Shown: piece after piece, positions 1 to 7,801 of the stretch
Layout: the number at the start of each line of letters is the position of its first letter
Position numbering within the stretch: the stretch's first letter is position 1
NCBI RefSeq assembly: GCF_000162755.2
Contig: NZ_JH413808.1
Coordinates: 53,835-117,834, forward strand
Source: Legionella drancourtii LLAP12
GTDB taxonomy: Bacteria > Pseudomonadota > Gammaproteobacteria > Legionellales > Legionellaceae
Length of the DNA stretch: 64,000 nucleotides
Reading direction: 5' to 3'
The notes under the pieces: generated by a model
Told to the model about the DNA's origin: nothing
Seen by the model: only the letters and a program-made list of their open reading frames with translations
Database searches by the model: none
Position numbers and translations under genes: made by a program

Positions 1-241
1 GAAGCCGCATATGGAATGCTAAAACATCGCCCCCATGTTCACCACAGGCCATGCACCGAAATCCTCCTGAATCTAACCGTAAACGCAGGCTAGGTTTGGT
101 ATCTGTATGAAAAGGACAAATCGCATTTTTCCATTCACCATATCCATTGATCTTCAAACCTTGCTCCCGAAAATATTGACTAGGATTGGGCAATAGCTCT
201 CGATTAAATTTCTTTTTGAAACGATTCATTCTGTTATGCAT
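1..241 (-). CDS. CHC2 zinc-finger primase, N-terminal part (cut by window edge)
   Basis: Only the first 80 codons are visible; the gene runs off the left edge. From ATG at 241 the translation shows CPFHTDTKPS and, after a short strand, GGFRCMACGEHGGD. That is the Cys-His-Cys-Cys zinc-binding pattern of DnaG-type primase N-termini (CHC2 fold), which helps recognise the template for primer synthesis. The ATG overlaps the end of the upstream AlpA gene by 8 bp, so the two are probably translationally coupled. A second in-frame ATG at 229 is possible. Phage-satellite islands often carry such a primase, sometimes fused to a helicase; the fusion cannot be judged here. Confidence 0.75.
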   Translation of the reverse strand, partial: MHNRMNRFKKKFNRELLPNPSQYFREQGLKINGYGEWKNAICPFHTDTKPSLRLRLDSGGFRCMACGEHGGDVLAFHMRL

Positions 242-491
242 GATTGGTTTCTCCACAAATTTTTCGAGCAGCTTCTAGCTGCAGAACCAGAGCACGGATT
301 TCCTCATCAGATTTACCTGCAATCCTGGCAGCATTTAATTTTGCAATCTCATTAGCAGGCCAACCCACTATACGAGCACCTAAGCTAATGGGCTTTGTCC
401 ATAGGCCTTGGGAAATTCGGAGATAAAGAGTACTTCGAGGTAACCCACTGGATATTTTTACAGCAGGTAATCTTAAGATCGTGTTAATCAT
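234..491 (-). CDS. AlpA-family excisionase/transcription regulator
   Basis: An 85-residue protein of the prophage AlpA type: a short winged-HTH core with KISSGLPRSTLYLRISQGLW (residues 12-31, the recognition helix region) followed by the typical SLGARIVGWPANEIAKL segment. In P4/CP4-57-like elements AlpA activates the integrase or acts as excisionase. It lies between the integrase and the primase and overlaps the primase start by 8 bp. The family call is firm; whether it regulates excision here is inferred from position. Confidence 0.85.
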   Translation of the reverse strand: MINTILRLPAVKISSGLPRSTLYLRISQGLWTKPISLGARIVGWPANEIAKLNAARIAGKSDEEIRALVLQLEAARKICGETNHA

Positions 492-605
492 GTTCGTGCC
501 TCCTTAGGCTTCGTTAAACATGATTTAATGTAAATGAGGTAAAAATTTGTCACATTATTTGTCAGAAACAAAATATATGACAAATTTATCTTATTGATTT
601 TAAAG

Positions 606-1124
606 TCAATTATCTAATAAGTCTGTCAGAACATTTTTTATAAATTCAGCTTTGCGTTCATCTGTAACAATATTTTCTTTAACCCAATTTTTCTTAGACT
701 CTTGTGTTATCTTTCGTCTATTTTTATGGCTTTCCACCCATATAGGGTATTTTCTAACAGCATCCTCCACCTGAGAAACAAACTCTATCCAATATTTACT
801 TTTTGATAATGTGGAATTTTTGTCAGCAGGCAGATTCTTAGGGAAAATTACATCATATTGCGATTGCGAAATACTCAAATCTAAATAGCCAATTCGGGTA
901 AACCTACTAAAACCTGTTTCCGAAGTTGAAGATTCCAGAATAATTTCTGCTCTTCTTGGAATCGCTCGCCGTATCTTTTCTATATCTCCAATGTTTAGTA
1001 AACGAGGAATATTTCTGCCAGTATCAATTGTATACACTTGCACTTCGCCTCTTAAGGCTTTAGGAATAACTATTTCAGCCTCATCCTTATCTAAAAGAAT
1101 TAAATTTGTAGAATCCATGCTCAA
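606..1124 (-). CDS. Island protein of unknown function, 172 aa
   Basis: I do not recognise this protein. It has no signal peptide or membrane segment. The N-terminal half is mixed and beta-rich, and the C-terminal third (about residues 110-172) is helical and charged with many Lys and Glu residues. It starts 11 bp downstream of the integrase stop on the same strand, so it is probably co-transcribed with it. The ATG at 1124 has a second ATG two codons in (1118). Position between integrase and AlpA suggests an accessory gene of the left island. Confidence 0.6.
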   Translation of the reverse strand: MSMDSTNLILLDKDEAEIVIPKALRGEVQVYTIDTGRNIPRLLNIGDIEKIRRAIPRRAEIILESSTSETGFSRFTRIGYLDLSISQSQYDVIFPKNLPADKNSTLSKSKYWIEFVSQVEDAVRKYPIWVESHKNRRKITQESKKNWVKENIVTDERKAEFIKNVLTDLLDN

Positions 1125-1135
1125 CTCTCTTAATA

Positions 1136-2317
1136 TTAATTTTTAAGTAAATCTAAATAATTTGCCCAATCCTGCATCATTTTTTTTCGCTCTGATAAAT
1201 GGGCAGTACGGTTATAAGCACGCCCGTTAGGATCACGAACTGCATGCGCAAGCTGATGTTCAATAATGTCTGGTCTTACTCCAAGAACTTCATCTAACAA
1301 TGTCCGTGCAGTTGCTCTAAAGCCATGACCAGTAGCCTCTTCTTTACTAATATCTAATCGACGTAAAGCAGCCAAAATGGCATTATCACTCATAGGACGA
1401 TCATTGCTTCTTGCAGACGGAAAAACAAAAGTGCTATTACCAGTAAGGGGTTGAAGTTCTTTTAATATAGAAATTGCTTGAGTAGCTAATGGGACTATAT
1501 GAGGAGTATCTGTTTTTGTAACGATATAACTCCATTGGGCAGCATCAAAATCAATGTCTTCCCATTTGGCATGCCTTAATTCACCAGGCCTTACAAATAC
1601 TAATGGAGCTAAGCGTAGAGCGCATCGAACAATCAGCGAACCCTCATAATCTTCAATAATTCGCAACAATTTACCAAAATTTTTCGGATCAGTTTGAGCT
1701 GCAAAATGCTTGGTTTTTACTGGAGGTAACGCTCCCTTTAGATCTTGGGATGAATCACGTTCCGCACGTCCAGTCGCAATAGCATAACGGAAAACCTGTC
1801 CACAGTTACTTAAAGCTCGATGCGCTGTTTCTAATGCACCACGTTCTTCAATACGTCGAATTACTGACAACAATATAGGAGGAGTAACTTCTGCTATGGG
1901 TTTATTGCCAATCCACGGGAAAATATCACGCTCAAAGCGTTGCATGATCTTATCAGCATGACTCTTAACCCAATTTGATGAGTATTTTACAAACCATTCT
2001 CTAGCCACCACTTCAAAGCTATTGGCTGAGCGTTCATCTGCCACTTGCTTCATGATCTTACGATGCTCGCCAGGATCAATTTTATCAACAAGTAATTTTC
2101 GGGCGTCATTACGTTTATCACGTGCTTTAGCAAGAGTAACATCAGGATATACCCCCAATGCTAATAATTTCTCTTTACCACCAAAACGGTATTTCATTCG
2201 CCAATATTTATTACCTTGTGGCGTTACATACATAAACAAGCCTTTCTCATCAGAAATCTTATAAGCCTTTTTTTCTGGCTTAGCATTACGAAACGTTATT
2301 TCTTTCTTTTCAGCCAC
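1136..2317 (-). CDS. P4-type tyrosine integrase of the left island
   Basis: A tyrosine recombinase of the P4/CP4-57 class. The N-terminal arm-binding domain (DUF4102-like) begins ITFRNAKPEKKAYKISDEKG. The catalytic part shows VFVRPGELRHAKW (first Arg), GHGFRATART (His/Arg box), HQLAHA and the C-terminal nucleophile region NGRAYNRTAH. An open frame extends to 2404, but GTG at 2317 is preceded by GGAG at good spacing and gives the usual N-terminus, so that start was chosen; the longer frame reads through repetitive upstream DNA. The start lies 164 bp from the ssrA repeat. It should insert DNA at the tmRNA 3' end and may act on the adjacent ICE as well. Confidence 0.88.
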   Translation of the reverse strand: MAEKKEITFRNAKPEKKAYKISDEKGLFMYVTPQGNKYWRMKYRFGGKEKLLALGVYPDVTLAKARDKRNDARKLLVDKIDPGEHRKIMKQVADERSANSFEVVAREWFVKYSSNWVKSHADKIMQRFERDIFPWIGNKPIAEVTPPILLSVIRRIEERGALETAHRALSNCGQVFRYAIATGRAERDSSQDLKGALPPVKTKHFAAQTDPKNFGKLLRIIEDYEGSLIVRCALRLAPLVFVRPGELRHAKWEDIDFDAAQWSYIVTKTDTPHIVPLATQAISILKELQPLTGNSTFVFPSARSNDRPMSDNAILAALRRLDISKEEATGHGFRATARTLLDEVLGVRPDIIEHQLAHAVRDPNGRAYNRTAHLSERKKMMQDWANYLDLLKN

Positions 2318-2480
2318 TTTGGGGGTATCTCCTTTTTTATTTCTCGATATACCCCAACAAATACCCCCACTATGGTTTGGATGTAGGGGGTACTTGTTGG
2401 ACAATAGTGGACATATGATAGGCGTTAAGCCTAGTGTTTACAAGAGGTTATGGATGTTATTGGAGTGTCTTGGATGGTTA
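2318..2480 (-). promoter_or_regulatory. Integrase leader and putative arm-type sites with iterated G-runs
   Basis: Between the integrase start and the ssrA repeat the motif GGGGGTA or its complement occurs four times in about 75 bp (near 2321, 2350, 2364 and 2387; the copy at 2350 is one G short). It is followed by TTGTTGGACAATAGTGGACA. Iterated short sites flanking the crossover are what arm-type integrase or excisionase binding sites look like. The role is inferred from layout. Confidence 0.45.
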
Positions 2481-2511
2481 ATTGGTGGAGGCGGCGGGAA
2501 TCGAACCCGCG
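2481..2511 (-). repeat. att site: 31-bp copy of the tmRNA 3' end (left)
   Basis: These 31 bp are identical to 44491-44521, which form the 3' end of the intact tmRNA gene including the encoded CCA. After 2511 the two copies diverge: the left copy is not followed by the rest of ssrA. It is the distal attachment site of the ICE and also the right boundary of the left island. Confidence 0.93.
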
Positions 2512-2747
2512 ACAATTTCTCGTAACTTATTGATTTATATATGCCTAATTTTCTACTTGCTAATTCTGGGGCATAAATGGGTCAATTTTGATGCTGTTTC
2601 TCTATCACCTAAAATCATAAGCCGCGATCTCACATTTAAGCCTATTAACTTCTTAAGTTTTCTGTTCCTTGCTTCTTCATTTAACGTAACATATAATTTA
2701 CTTTAAGTCATATAATGTAAAAATTATGATACATTAAGGGTTAAGAA

Positions 2748-3083
2748 ATGAGTAAAAAAACACATTTGCCCATTCCGGTACAGAAAGTTTTAAGAATATT
2801 GGGCAAGAATATTGGTGATGCGCGCCGTCGTCGTCGTATAGCTATGGAGCTTATGTCTGAACGTTGTGGTTTTTCTCGCCCCACTTTATCCAGAATTGAA
2901 AAAGGCGATCCAAACGTATCTATGGGTGCGTATGCGTCTGCTCTTTTTGTTTTAGGAATGTCTGAGCATTTGACACGCGTTGCTGATGCCTCTCACGATA
3001 TTGTCGGGCGTGAACTTGAAGAAGAAAGTCTTCCTAAAAGAATCAGATCGCCACAAGGTAATAAAGGGGAAGCAAATGAGTAG
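2748..3083 (+). CDS. HipB-like antitoxin, XRE-family regulator
   Basis: A 111-residue DNA-binding protein with a helix-turn-helix of the Cro/CI type at about residues 25-75 (RRIAMELMSERCGFSRPTLS, then RIEKGDPNVSMGAYASAL). It should bind the HipA-like kinase and repress the operon. The ATG follows AAGGG. The 3' end overlaps the hipA start by 8 bp, the usual toxin-antitoxin coupling. The 236 bp between the att repeat and this gene carry no other gene; an AT-rich imperfect palindrome near 2712-2731 may be its operator. Confidence 0.85.
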   Translation: MSKKTHLPIPVQKVLRILGKNIGDARRRRRIAMELMSERCGFSRPTLSRIEKGDPNVSMGAYASALFVLGMSEHLTRVADASHDIVGRELEEESLPKRIRSPQGNKGEANE

Positions 3084-4320
3084 CCAAGAAATTTATGTTT
3101 CGATTGAGCTTGGTGAAATAACTCACAAGGTCGGCAAGCTCTGGTTTCATCAGCGTGGCGCAAGGCAAAGTGCGTCCTTTGAATATGATCCTGAATGGCT
3201 GAAACATTCGGAAAAGTTTGCTCTTGATCCAGCTCTTCAATTAACCTCTGGCGCATTTCATACCACCCCAGACCAGATTTTATTCGGTGCTATTGGTGAT
3301 TCGGCGCCTGATCGCTGGGGTCGTGTTTTGATGCGCCGAGCAGAAAGTGTGCGCGCTAAATCAATGACCGAGACAGCAAGAACATTGTCAGAAGTCGATT
3401 ATCTGTTAGGCGTTAATGATGAAGCTCGTCAGGGCGCTTTACGTTTCTCACTAAAAGATGGCGGGCCTTACTTAACCCCAAAAGATAAAGAAAGCATACC
3501 ACCTTTAATCAGCCTACCTCGATTACTTTCTGCAACGGAACATTATCTTAATGACGAGGAAACAGCTGAAGATTTGAAAATATTATTGGCACCAGGTTCA
3601 TCTCTTGGTGGGGCGCGGCCAAAAGCATCGGTCAGAGATAAAGACGGTCATCTTGCAATTGCTAAATTTCCAAAAAAAGATGATGAATTTAACGTGGTTG
3701 TCTGGGAAGCTGTTGCCCTGACCCTTGCAGAAAAAGCGGGTATTAAAACAACCGATTGGCGTCTCGAAACAATCATGGATAAACCGGTACTGATTCTCCG
3801 ACGTTTTGACCGTCACGAAGGTCGGCGTGTTCCATTCTTATCTGCAATGAGTATGTTAGGCGCAAAGGATAATGACCTCCACAGCTATCTTGAAATCGCA
3901 TACGCCATCACTCAACACGGTGCAAGTCCAAACAGTGACTTAGAAGAGCTGTGGCGACGTATCATCTTTACCGTATTGATTTCAAACACAGACGATCATT
4001 TAAGAAACCATGGTTTTTTATATGAACGTCATAAAGGTTGGAGGTTGTCACCTGCCTATGATGTCAACCCAACCCCCGTTGAAATGAAAGCACGGATGTT
4101 ATCAACGTCGATAGATTATGATGATCCAACGGCCTCTATTGATTTGGCGCTTTCCGTTATTAAGGAGTTTCGGATAAAAAAAACAAGAGCACTTGAAATT
4201 ATAAAAGAGGTTGCGATGGCCGTGAGTGAATGGCAAGCTGTTGCTAGCCAATTAGGATTGACAAAAAGGGAGATTGATCGCATGGCCTCAGCTTTTGAGC
4301 ATGAAGAGTTGAAGAGTTGA
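3076..4320 (+). CDS. HipA-like serine/threonine kinase toxin
   Basis: A 414-residue HipA-family kinase. Visible features are the HipA N-terminal subdomain, the Gly/Ser loop GSSLGGARPKASV (about residue 175) whose Ser is autophosphorylated in HipA, the ATP-site Lys in AIAKFPKK, the catalytic-loop segment NTDDHLRNHGF and the metal-binding AYDVNP. In E. coli HipA phosphorylates glutamyl-tRNA synthetase; the substrate here is unknown. ATG 3076 lies inside hipB and is preceded by GGGGAAGC. With HipB at the ICE edge it may stabilise the element. The last codons fall in an 8-bp tandem repeat. Confidence 0.88.
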   Translation: MSSQEIYVSIELGEITHKVGKLWFHQRGARQSASFEYDPEWLKHSEKFALDPALQLTSGAFHTTPDQILFGAIGDSAPDRWGRVLMRRAESVRAKSMTETARTLSEVDYLLGVNDEARQGALRFSLKDGGPYLTPKDKESIPPLISLPRLLSATEHYLNDEETAEDLKILLAPGSSLGGARPKASVRDKDGHLAIAKFPKKDDEFNVVVWEAVALTLAEKAGIKTTDWRLETIMDKPVLILRRFDRHEGRRVPFLSAMSMLGAKDNDLHSYLEIAYAITQHGASPNSDLEELWRRIIFTVLISNTDDHLRNHGFLYERHKGWRLSPAYDVNPTPVEMKARMLSTSIDYDDPTASIDLALSVIKEFRIKKTRALEIIKEVAMAVSEWQAVASQLGLTKREIDRMASAFEHEELKS

Positions 4321-4374
4321 AGAGTTGAAGAGTTGAAGAGTTGAAGAGTTGAAGAGTTGAAGAGTTGAAGAGTT
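4303..4374 (+). repeat. Tandem 8-bp repeat, nine copies of GAAGAGTT
   Basis: Nine perfect head-to-tail copies of GAAGAGTT start in the last codons of the hipA-like gene and run 54 bp past its stop; a partial copy follows. Eight bp is not a multiple of three, but the stop codon falls in the third copy in this frame, so copy-number change beyond three leaves the protein alone. Confidence 0.95.
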
Positions 4375-4523
4375 GAAGAAGTTATAATCTGATTTGCATC
4401 GGAAACAAATTCCAATCAAGAAATAATGAATCTTTAATCAATTGTATTTAAAGGGCTTTGTGTGAATTCAATGGCTAAAATAAGCCTTCGAATCAAAACC
4501 CAATCAAGAAAATTTACTTAAGA

Positions 4524-5729
4524 CTATTTTTTCACTTGACCAGTCAATGGCGATGACCAGTCATTTACTGTTGTGTATCCTGCTATGGTTGATGTGTCAG
4601 GAATCCATCTACCATAATTTTTAATAATCATTTCTGTATCTTTATGTCCCATTTGTTTCGCAACCCATAATGAATTTTCGCCAGCGGAAAGCATCATAGA
4701 AGCATAAGTATGGCGAGTCTGATATGGGTTGCGGTAGCGAACTCCTGCTTTTTTTAAAATATGAGTCCAGCAGGTTTTTCGAATTTGACCGTCTGTTTCC
4801 CAAGCAGTGTTAGTGCGAGGGTTATAAAAAACACGTGCCCCCTCAAGGAAAGTAAATTTTTTTTGATTTTGCAGTGCTTCTAGTGCTGGAGGAAGTAAAA
4901 GCACATCGCGTTGACCTGATTTTGTTTTGGTGCCTTTTTCTTTTTTAAGAACCACGGCCCTTGATACCCTTACAATCCCATTTAACCAATCAATATCGCC
5001 CCATTCTAAAGCAATAAGCTCAGAAGTACGTAAACCGCTATAAAAAGCAAATTGGAATAGATTCCTTGCTTGATCTTTAGCCTCCGAAAGAATGGCTTTA
5101 ATTTCTTCCTGATTAAATGGATCTACCTCCCAATTACTGCTGCGAGTTTTTTTATCAACTAACTTAGATAAAACCAATCTATCTAAAGGATTTGATGTAA
5201 TCATTCCATCATTTAATGCTTGATCTAAAGTATTTCTTAATGGGGTTAGAATATTTCGTATGGTTTTTAGCGTCAATTCGAGCTTTGTCACATAATTACG
5301 AATAATCATAGATGACAGATCTTTTATAGGAATATTGCCAAATGCTGGGTATAAATGTGCTTCACATGTTTTTCTATAGCCATTAAAAGTACTGGGTTCA
5401 AGTGTTTTTTCAGCAATTTCCATATATTCTTTGAGCAACTCACCCACAGTAGATTTCACCACTGAATAGCCAAACATTTTTGACCTTTGTGAATTTGGGA
5501 AATAATCCTGATAATTAAATGTACCCAGACTAATAGCGTTTAGAATTTCACCTCTCAACCTTTCAGCATATTTAATATTTGCTTTGGTTGGTTCAATTTT
5601 TAAAGTTTCACGACATCTAACACCACGATACGTAAAATCAATTCTAATACACCTACTGGAATCTAACTCTCGAACACTTATCCCACGCGCAACCGGATAT
5701 TCGTTGCTTTGTTGCCGTTTTCCACCCAT
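4524..5729 (-). CDS. Lambda-type tyrosine integrase of the ICE
   Basis: A 401-residue phage-type recombinase. The N-terminus carries the Min27/DUF3596-like strand region (GISVRELDSSRCIRIDFTYR), then a SAM-like core-binding domain (about 85-180), then the catalytic domain with SGLRTSELIALEW (Arg I), YQTRHTYASMMLSAG (Arg II; the usual first His is Tyr, as common in this subgroup), GHKD and the nucleophile Tyr in IIKNYGRW. It overlaps the excisionase gene by 52 bp. As the only complete integrase within the ICE it is the best candidate for the element's own recombinase, though it differs in class from the tmRNA-type enzyme next door. Confidence 0.88.
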   Translation of the reverse strand: MGGKRQQSNEYPVARGISVRELDSSRCIRIDFTYRGVRCRETLKIEPTKANIKYAERLRGEILNAISLGTFNYQDYFPNSQRSKMFGYSVVKSTVGELLKEYMEIAEKTLEPSTFNGYRKTCEAHLYPAFGNIPIKDLSSMIIRNYVTKLELTLKTIRNILTPLRNTLDQALNDGMITSNPLDRLVLSKLVDKKTRSSNWEVDPFNQEEIKAILSEAKDQARNLFQFAFYSGLRTSELIALEWGDIDWLNGIVRVSRAVVLKKEKGTKTKSGQRDVLLLPPALEALQNQKKFTFLEGARVFYNPRTNTAWETDGQIRKTCWTHILKKAGVRYRNPYQTRHTYASMMLSAGENSLWVAKQMGHKDTEMIIKNYGRWIPDTSTIAGYTTVNDWSSPLTGQVKK

Positions 5730-5884
5730 CGTTCAACCTCAACTAAATTAATCCATATATTACCATCAGGCCCCACTTTACATTGTACACCATCTAACCA
5801 CATACCTCGCTTTCGTTTAGCGTGAACTGCATTAGAAGTGTCCCCCGATATTTCGCAATATTTTTTTAATTTTATCCATTTCAT
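5678..5884 (-). CDS. Excisionase-like MerR/AlpA-fold protein
   Basis: A 68-residue protein with the small winged-helix pattern of phage excisionases: WIKLKKYCEISGDTSNAVHA, a basic turn KRKRGMW, then DGNIWINLVEVERWVE. Such proteins bend att DNA and bias the integrase to excision. It lies directly before the integrase in the same transcript and overlaps its start, a common xis-int layout. The family match is by pattern only. Confidence 0.75.
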   Translation of the reverse strand: MKWIKLKKYCEISGDTSNAVHAKRKRGMWLDGVQCKVGPDGNIWINLVEVERWVENGNKATNIRLRVG

Positions 5885-5899
5885 AATAGATTACTCCAC

Positions 5900-6172
5900 T
5901 CATGCACTAAGTTGTCTAAAATTTTTAGGAAGAGGTAAATATTTTTTAAGCTGCTTTTCTCGACTATTTATTTCAAGAATCATTTGATATAACCGTACTA
6001 ATTGCATTTCAGAGGAAAAATTATGGGGTACGAAGTTTTCACTATAAATGGCACTAATATTTTTAATTGAGGAATTTGAAAGATCTGCAATATTTTTTAA
6101 GGTGTAGTTTGTAGACTCCAAAATATATTGAATAATTCCTTTATAAATTTGTAATTTGGAATGGTTCTCCAT
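5900..6172 (-). CDS. Small helical protein, possible HTH regulator
   Basis: I do not recognise this 90-residue protein. It is helical, and KNIADLSNSSIKNISAIYSE (about residues 25-44) could be a helix-turn-helix. It sits 15 bp upstream of the excisionase on the same strand and is divergent from the repressor gene across a region with repressor-type palindromes. A role in early control of excision is plausible from place alone. Confidence 0.5.
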   Translation of the reverse strand: MENHSKLQIYKGIIQYILESTNYTLKNIADLSNSSIKNISAIYSENFVPHNFSSEMQLVRLYQMILEINSREKQLKKYLPLPKNFRQLSA

Positions 6173-6312
6173 GAATAATACTCCTTTGACTATCTTGTTT
6201 AATAGCTAACTTATTCATTAAAAGTAAAATTATCCCGCTATTTTATTTGGTGGATTAACCAACAACATGATATATTGGCTATAATTATTCTATTTAAGAT
6301 TATTTTAGCAGA

Positions 6313-6396
6313 TTAATTGAATAAAATTATTCAATTAAAGATAATATACATACTATTTTATATTTAAGTCAATCTGTTTTGAATAATTTTATTCAT
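6313..6396. promoter_or_regulatory. Two operators of the ICE repressor
   Basis: Two copies of a near-perfect palindrome with half-sites TTGAATAA and TTATTCAA around a 2-bp centre lie at 6317-6334 and 6379-6396. The second has one end mismatch. The first extends to a 26-bp symmetric sequence (6313-6338). They lie between the divergent 5900-6172 and repressor genes, where a CI-type repressor would regulate both. A third copy lies at 9586-9603. Confidence 0.7.
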
Positions 6397-6410
6397 TTGT
6401 TAGGCTATTA

Positions 6411-7052
6411 ATGACTGAGATGACATTAAGCAATAACTTGCAACAACTCATGAGAATACATGGCAATATTTCTGTTAGTGAGTTAGCTCGGTTAACTGGT
6501 ATACCTCAACCAACTATTCATCATATTCTGACGGGTTCAACGAGAAATCCACGAAAAAAGGCATTAGAAGAACTGTCTCTTTATTTTTCTGTTTCCATCA
6601 ACGAATTAACCGGCCAAGAACCTCTACCTGCTGTTATTCCTGATTCAGTTAAGGAAAATTTACAGATCAGTACAATACCTGTTATAGAATGGGCATCATT
6701 AAAAACATGGCCTTCAACAACAGTCAAAACCCAAGATTCGCAAGAAATATTAATTGATAAAAAAATTGCCAAGAATTCTTTCGCATTAGTTATGCCTGAT
6801 GCTTCAATGGAACCTCTTTTTCAACAAAATAGCCTTTTAATCTTTGATTCAGGTAAAACTCCTAAAGATAGGGATTTTGTAATAGTGTACTTATCAAAAG
6901 AGGAGATAGTCGCATTTAATAGATTATTTATCGAAAATAATACCTCTTATCTGCGACAGGGTTTAGAAGATGGAAGCCTTAAACTAACAAAATTAGACAA
7001 ACCTAATGATCGGATTCTCGGCACTCTTATTGAAGCGCGGATTCAGTATTAA
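6411..7052 (+). CDS. CI/LexA-like repressor with S24 fold, apparently non-cleavable
   Basis: 213 residues: an N-terminal XRE helix-turn-helix (about 18-65; SELARLTGIPQPTIHHILTG) and a C-terminal S24/LexA-like domain with the Ser motif DASMEPLFQQNSLLIFD. The position of the catalytic Lys in LexA (VTVKRL) reads VAFNRL here, Asn instead of Lys. The expected Ala-Gly cleavage site appears as EWASLK. So RecA-stimulated self-cleavage is unlikely. It probably represses its own promoter and the divergent xis-int genes through the palindromes just upstream. ATG 6420 is an alternative start. Its 3' end overlaps the converging transporter gene by 26 bp. Confidence 0.85.
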   Translation: MTEMTLSNNLQQLMRIHGNISVSELARLTGIPQPTIHHILTGSTRNPRKKALEELSLYFSVSINELTGQEPLPAVIPDSVKENLQISTIPVIEWASLKTWPSTTVKTQDSQEILIDKKIAKNSFALVMPDASMEPLFQQNSLLIFDSGKTPKDRDFVIVYLSKEEIVAFNRLFIENNTSYLRQGLEDGSLKLTKLDKPNDRILGTLIEARIQY

Positions 7053-7782
7053 GTTGGTAATCACTAGCGCGTTCTTCATGTAACCCGAATATAAATGGAT
7101 TAAAGTTTGTATGAATATCGTAATGATCTACCTGCTCTGCTTTCTTAAGATATTTAACTACCAACCAAGCAGGAAAAACCATAATGACTGCACAGCACAT
7201 TTTCCATAAATAACCACAAACCATCATCCATCCAAGTTGATGATCGGTTAGCTTTCCAAAATAATTAAGCATATCAACAATTACGGTAAGCAGGGCTTGT
7301 CCTAGAGCTGTTGAGAGAAGGCTTCTCAATATAAAAAATTTCCCCTTTAGAAAAATCTTCCACTTTGAAAGGAGATAAACATTAGTCAGCTCACCTATAA
7401 GCAAACCAACTAACCCCGAACCTACGTACCTGAGTGTAGGATCAAACACAATTTCATATGCTGAAGCATTCGTGAAAAATTCGGGTGCGGGTAAATGAGA
7501 TACGGTAATTACAACTAAAGAAAATATAAATTCAGCTAAAACACCAATCCAAATAAATAATCTAGGATATGCATATCCGTATACCTCACCAACAATATCA
7601 CAAATACTAAAAGTGAGCGGAAATACAAAAATACCACCTGGTTCAAGCATTGTCCCGATCTGAGTTATCCTGCTTGCCAAGCACACTGTTGATAGCAAAA
7701 AAGTTAAATATAGACCGAGCAATAAGTAAGGGTATCTATATTGCTTTTTGCGAGTTAACGCATCAAAAATTTCCTTTCTCAA
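7027..7782 (-). CDS. Queuosine precursor transporter family (VUT/YhhQ) membrane protein
   Basis: 251 residues with about six membrane segments. Family hallmarks are the VFPLTFSICDIVGEVYGYAY segment with its conserved acidic residues, and GELTNVYLLSKWK. YhhQ takes up the 7-deazaguanine precursors preQ0/preQ1 used to make queuosine in tRNA; other members of PF02592 may carry other solutes. It is last in a three-gene operon with the methyltransferase and the 164-residue protein (gaps of 10 and 19 bp). Finding it in a conjugative element, under a repressor-type operator, is unusual. Confidence 0.8.
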   Translation of the reverse strand: MRKEIFDALTRKKQYRYPYLLLGLYLTFLLSTVCLASRITQIGTMLEPGGIFVFPLTFSICDIVGEVYGYAYPRLFIWIGVLAEFIFSLVVITVSHLPAPEFFTNASAYEIVFDPTLRYVGSGLVGLLIGELTNVYLLSKWKIFLKGKFFILRSLLSTALGQALLTVIVDMLNYFGKLTDHQLGWMMVCGYLWKMCCAVIMVFPAWLVVKYLKKAEQVDHYDIHTNFNPFIFGLHEERASDYQLNTESALQ

Positions 7783-7801
7783 ATGCCTCTCCTTACATCA
7801 A

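Larger units (their letters stand above)
1..2511. mobile_element. Right end of a P4-like genomic island in ssrA (continues off window)
   Basis: All genes from the left edge to the 31-bp ssrA repeat at 2481-2511 are on the minus strand, in the order integrase, unknown gene, AlpA regulator, primase. This is the usual head of P4-type satellites and islands. The integrase begins just inside the repeat and reads away from it, as in islands inserted at the 3' end of tmRNA or tRNA genes. The other end lies outside the window, so size and cargo are unknown. Confidence 0.75.

Noticed and set aside
2482-2706. Short plus-strand frame through the left att site
   Set aside because: It reads through a tmRNA fragment and AT-rich leader; no coding signs.
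4303-4374. Phase-variable switching of the HipA-like protein by repeat number
   Set aside because: The stop codon falls in the first three copies, so adding or losing copies above that leaves the protein the same.
4116-4415. Antisense frame over the 8-bp repeat with a repeated Leu-Gln-Leu-Phe-Asn pattern
   Set aside because: It is the complement of the GAAGAGTT tract and the hipA-like gene, with no ribosome site and no family.
4524-7052. A prophage
   Set aside because: Integrase, excisionase and repressor are present but no capsid, tail, terminase or lysis genes; the surrounding genes are conjugative.
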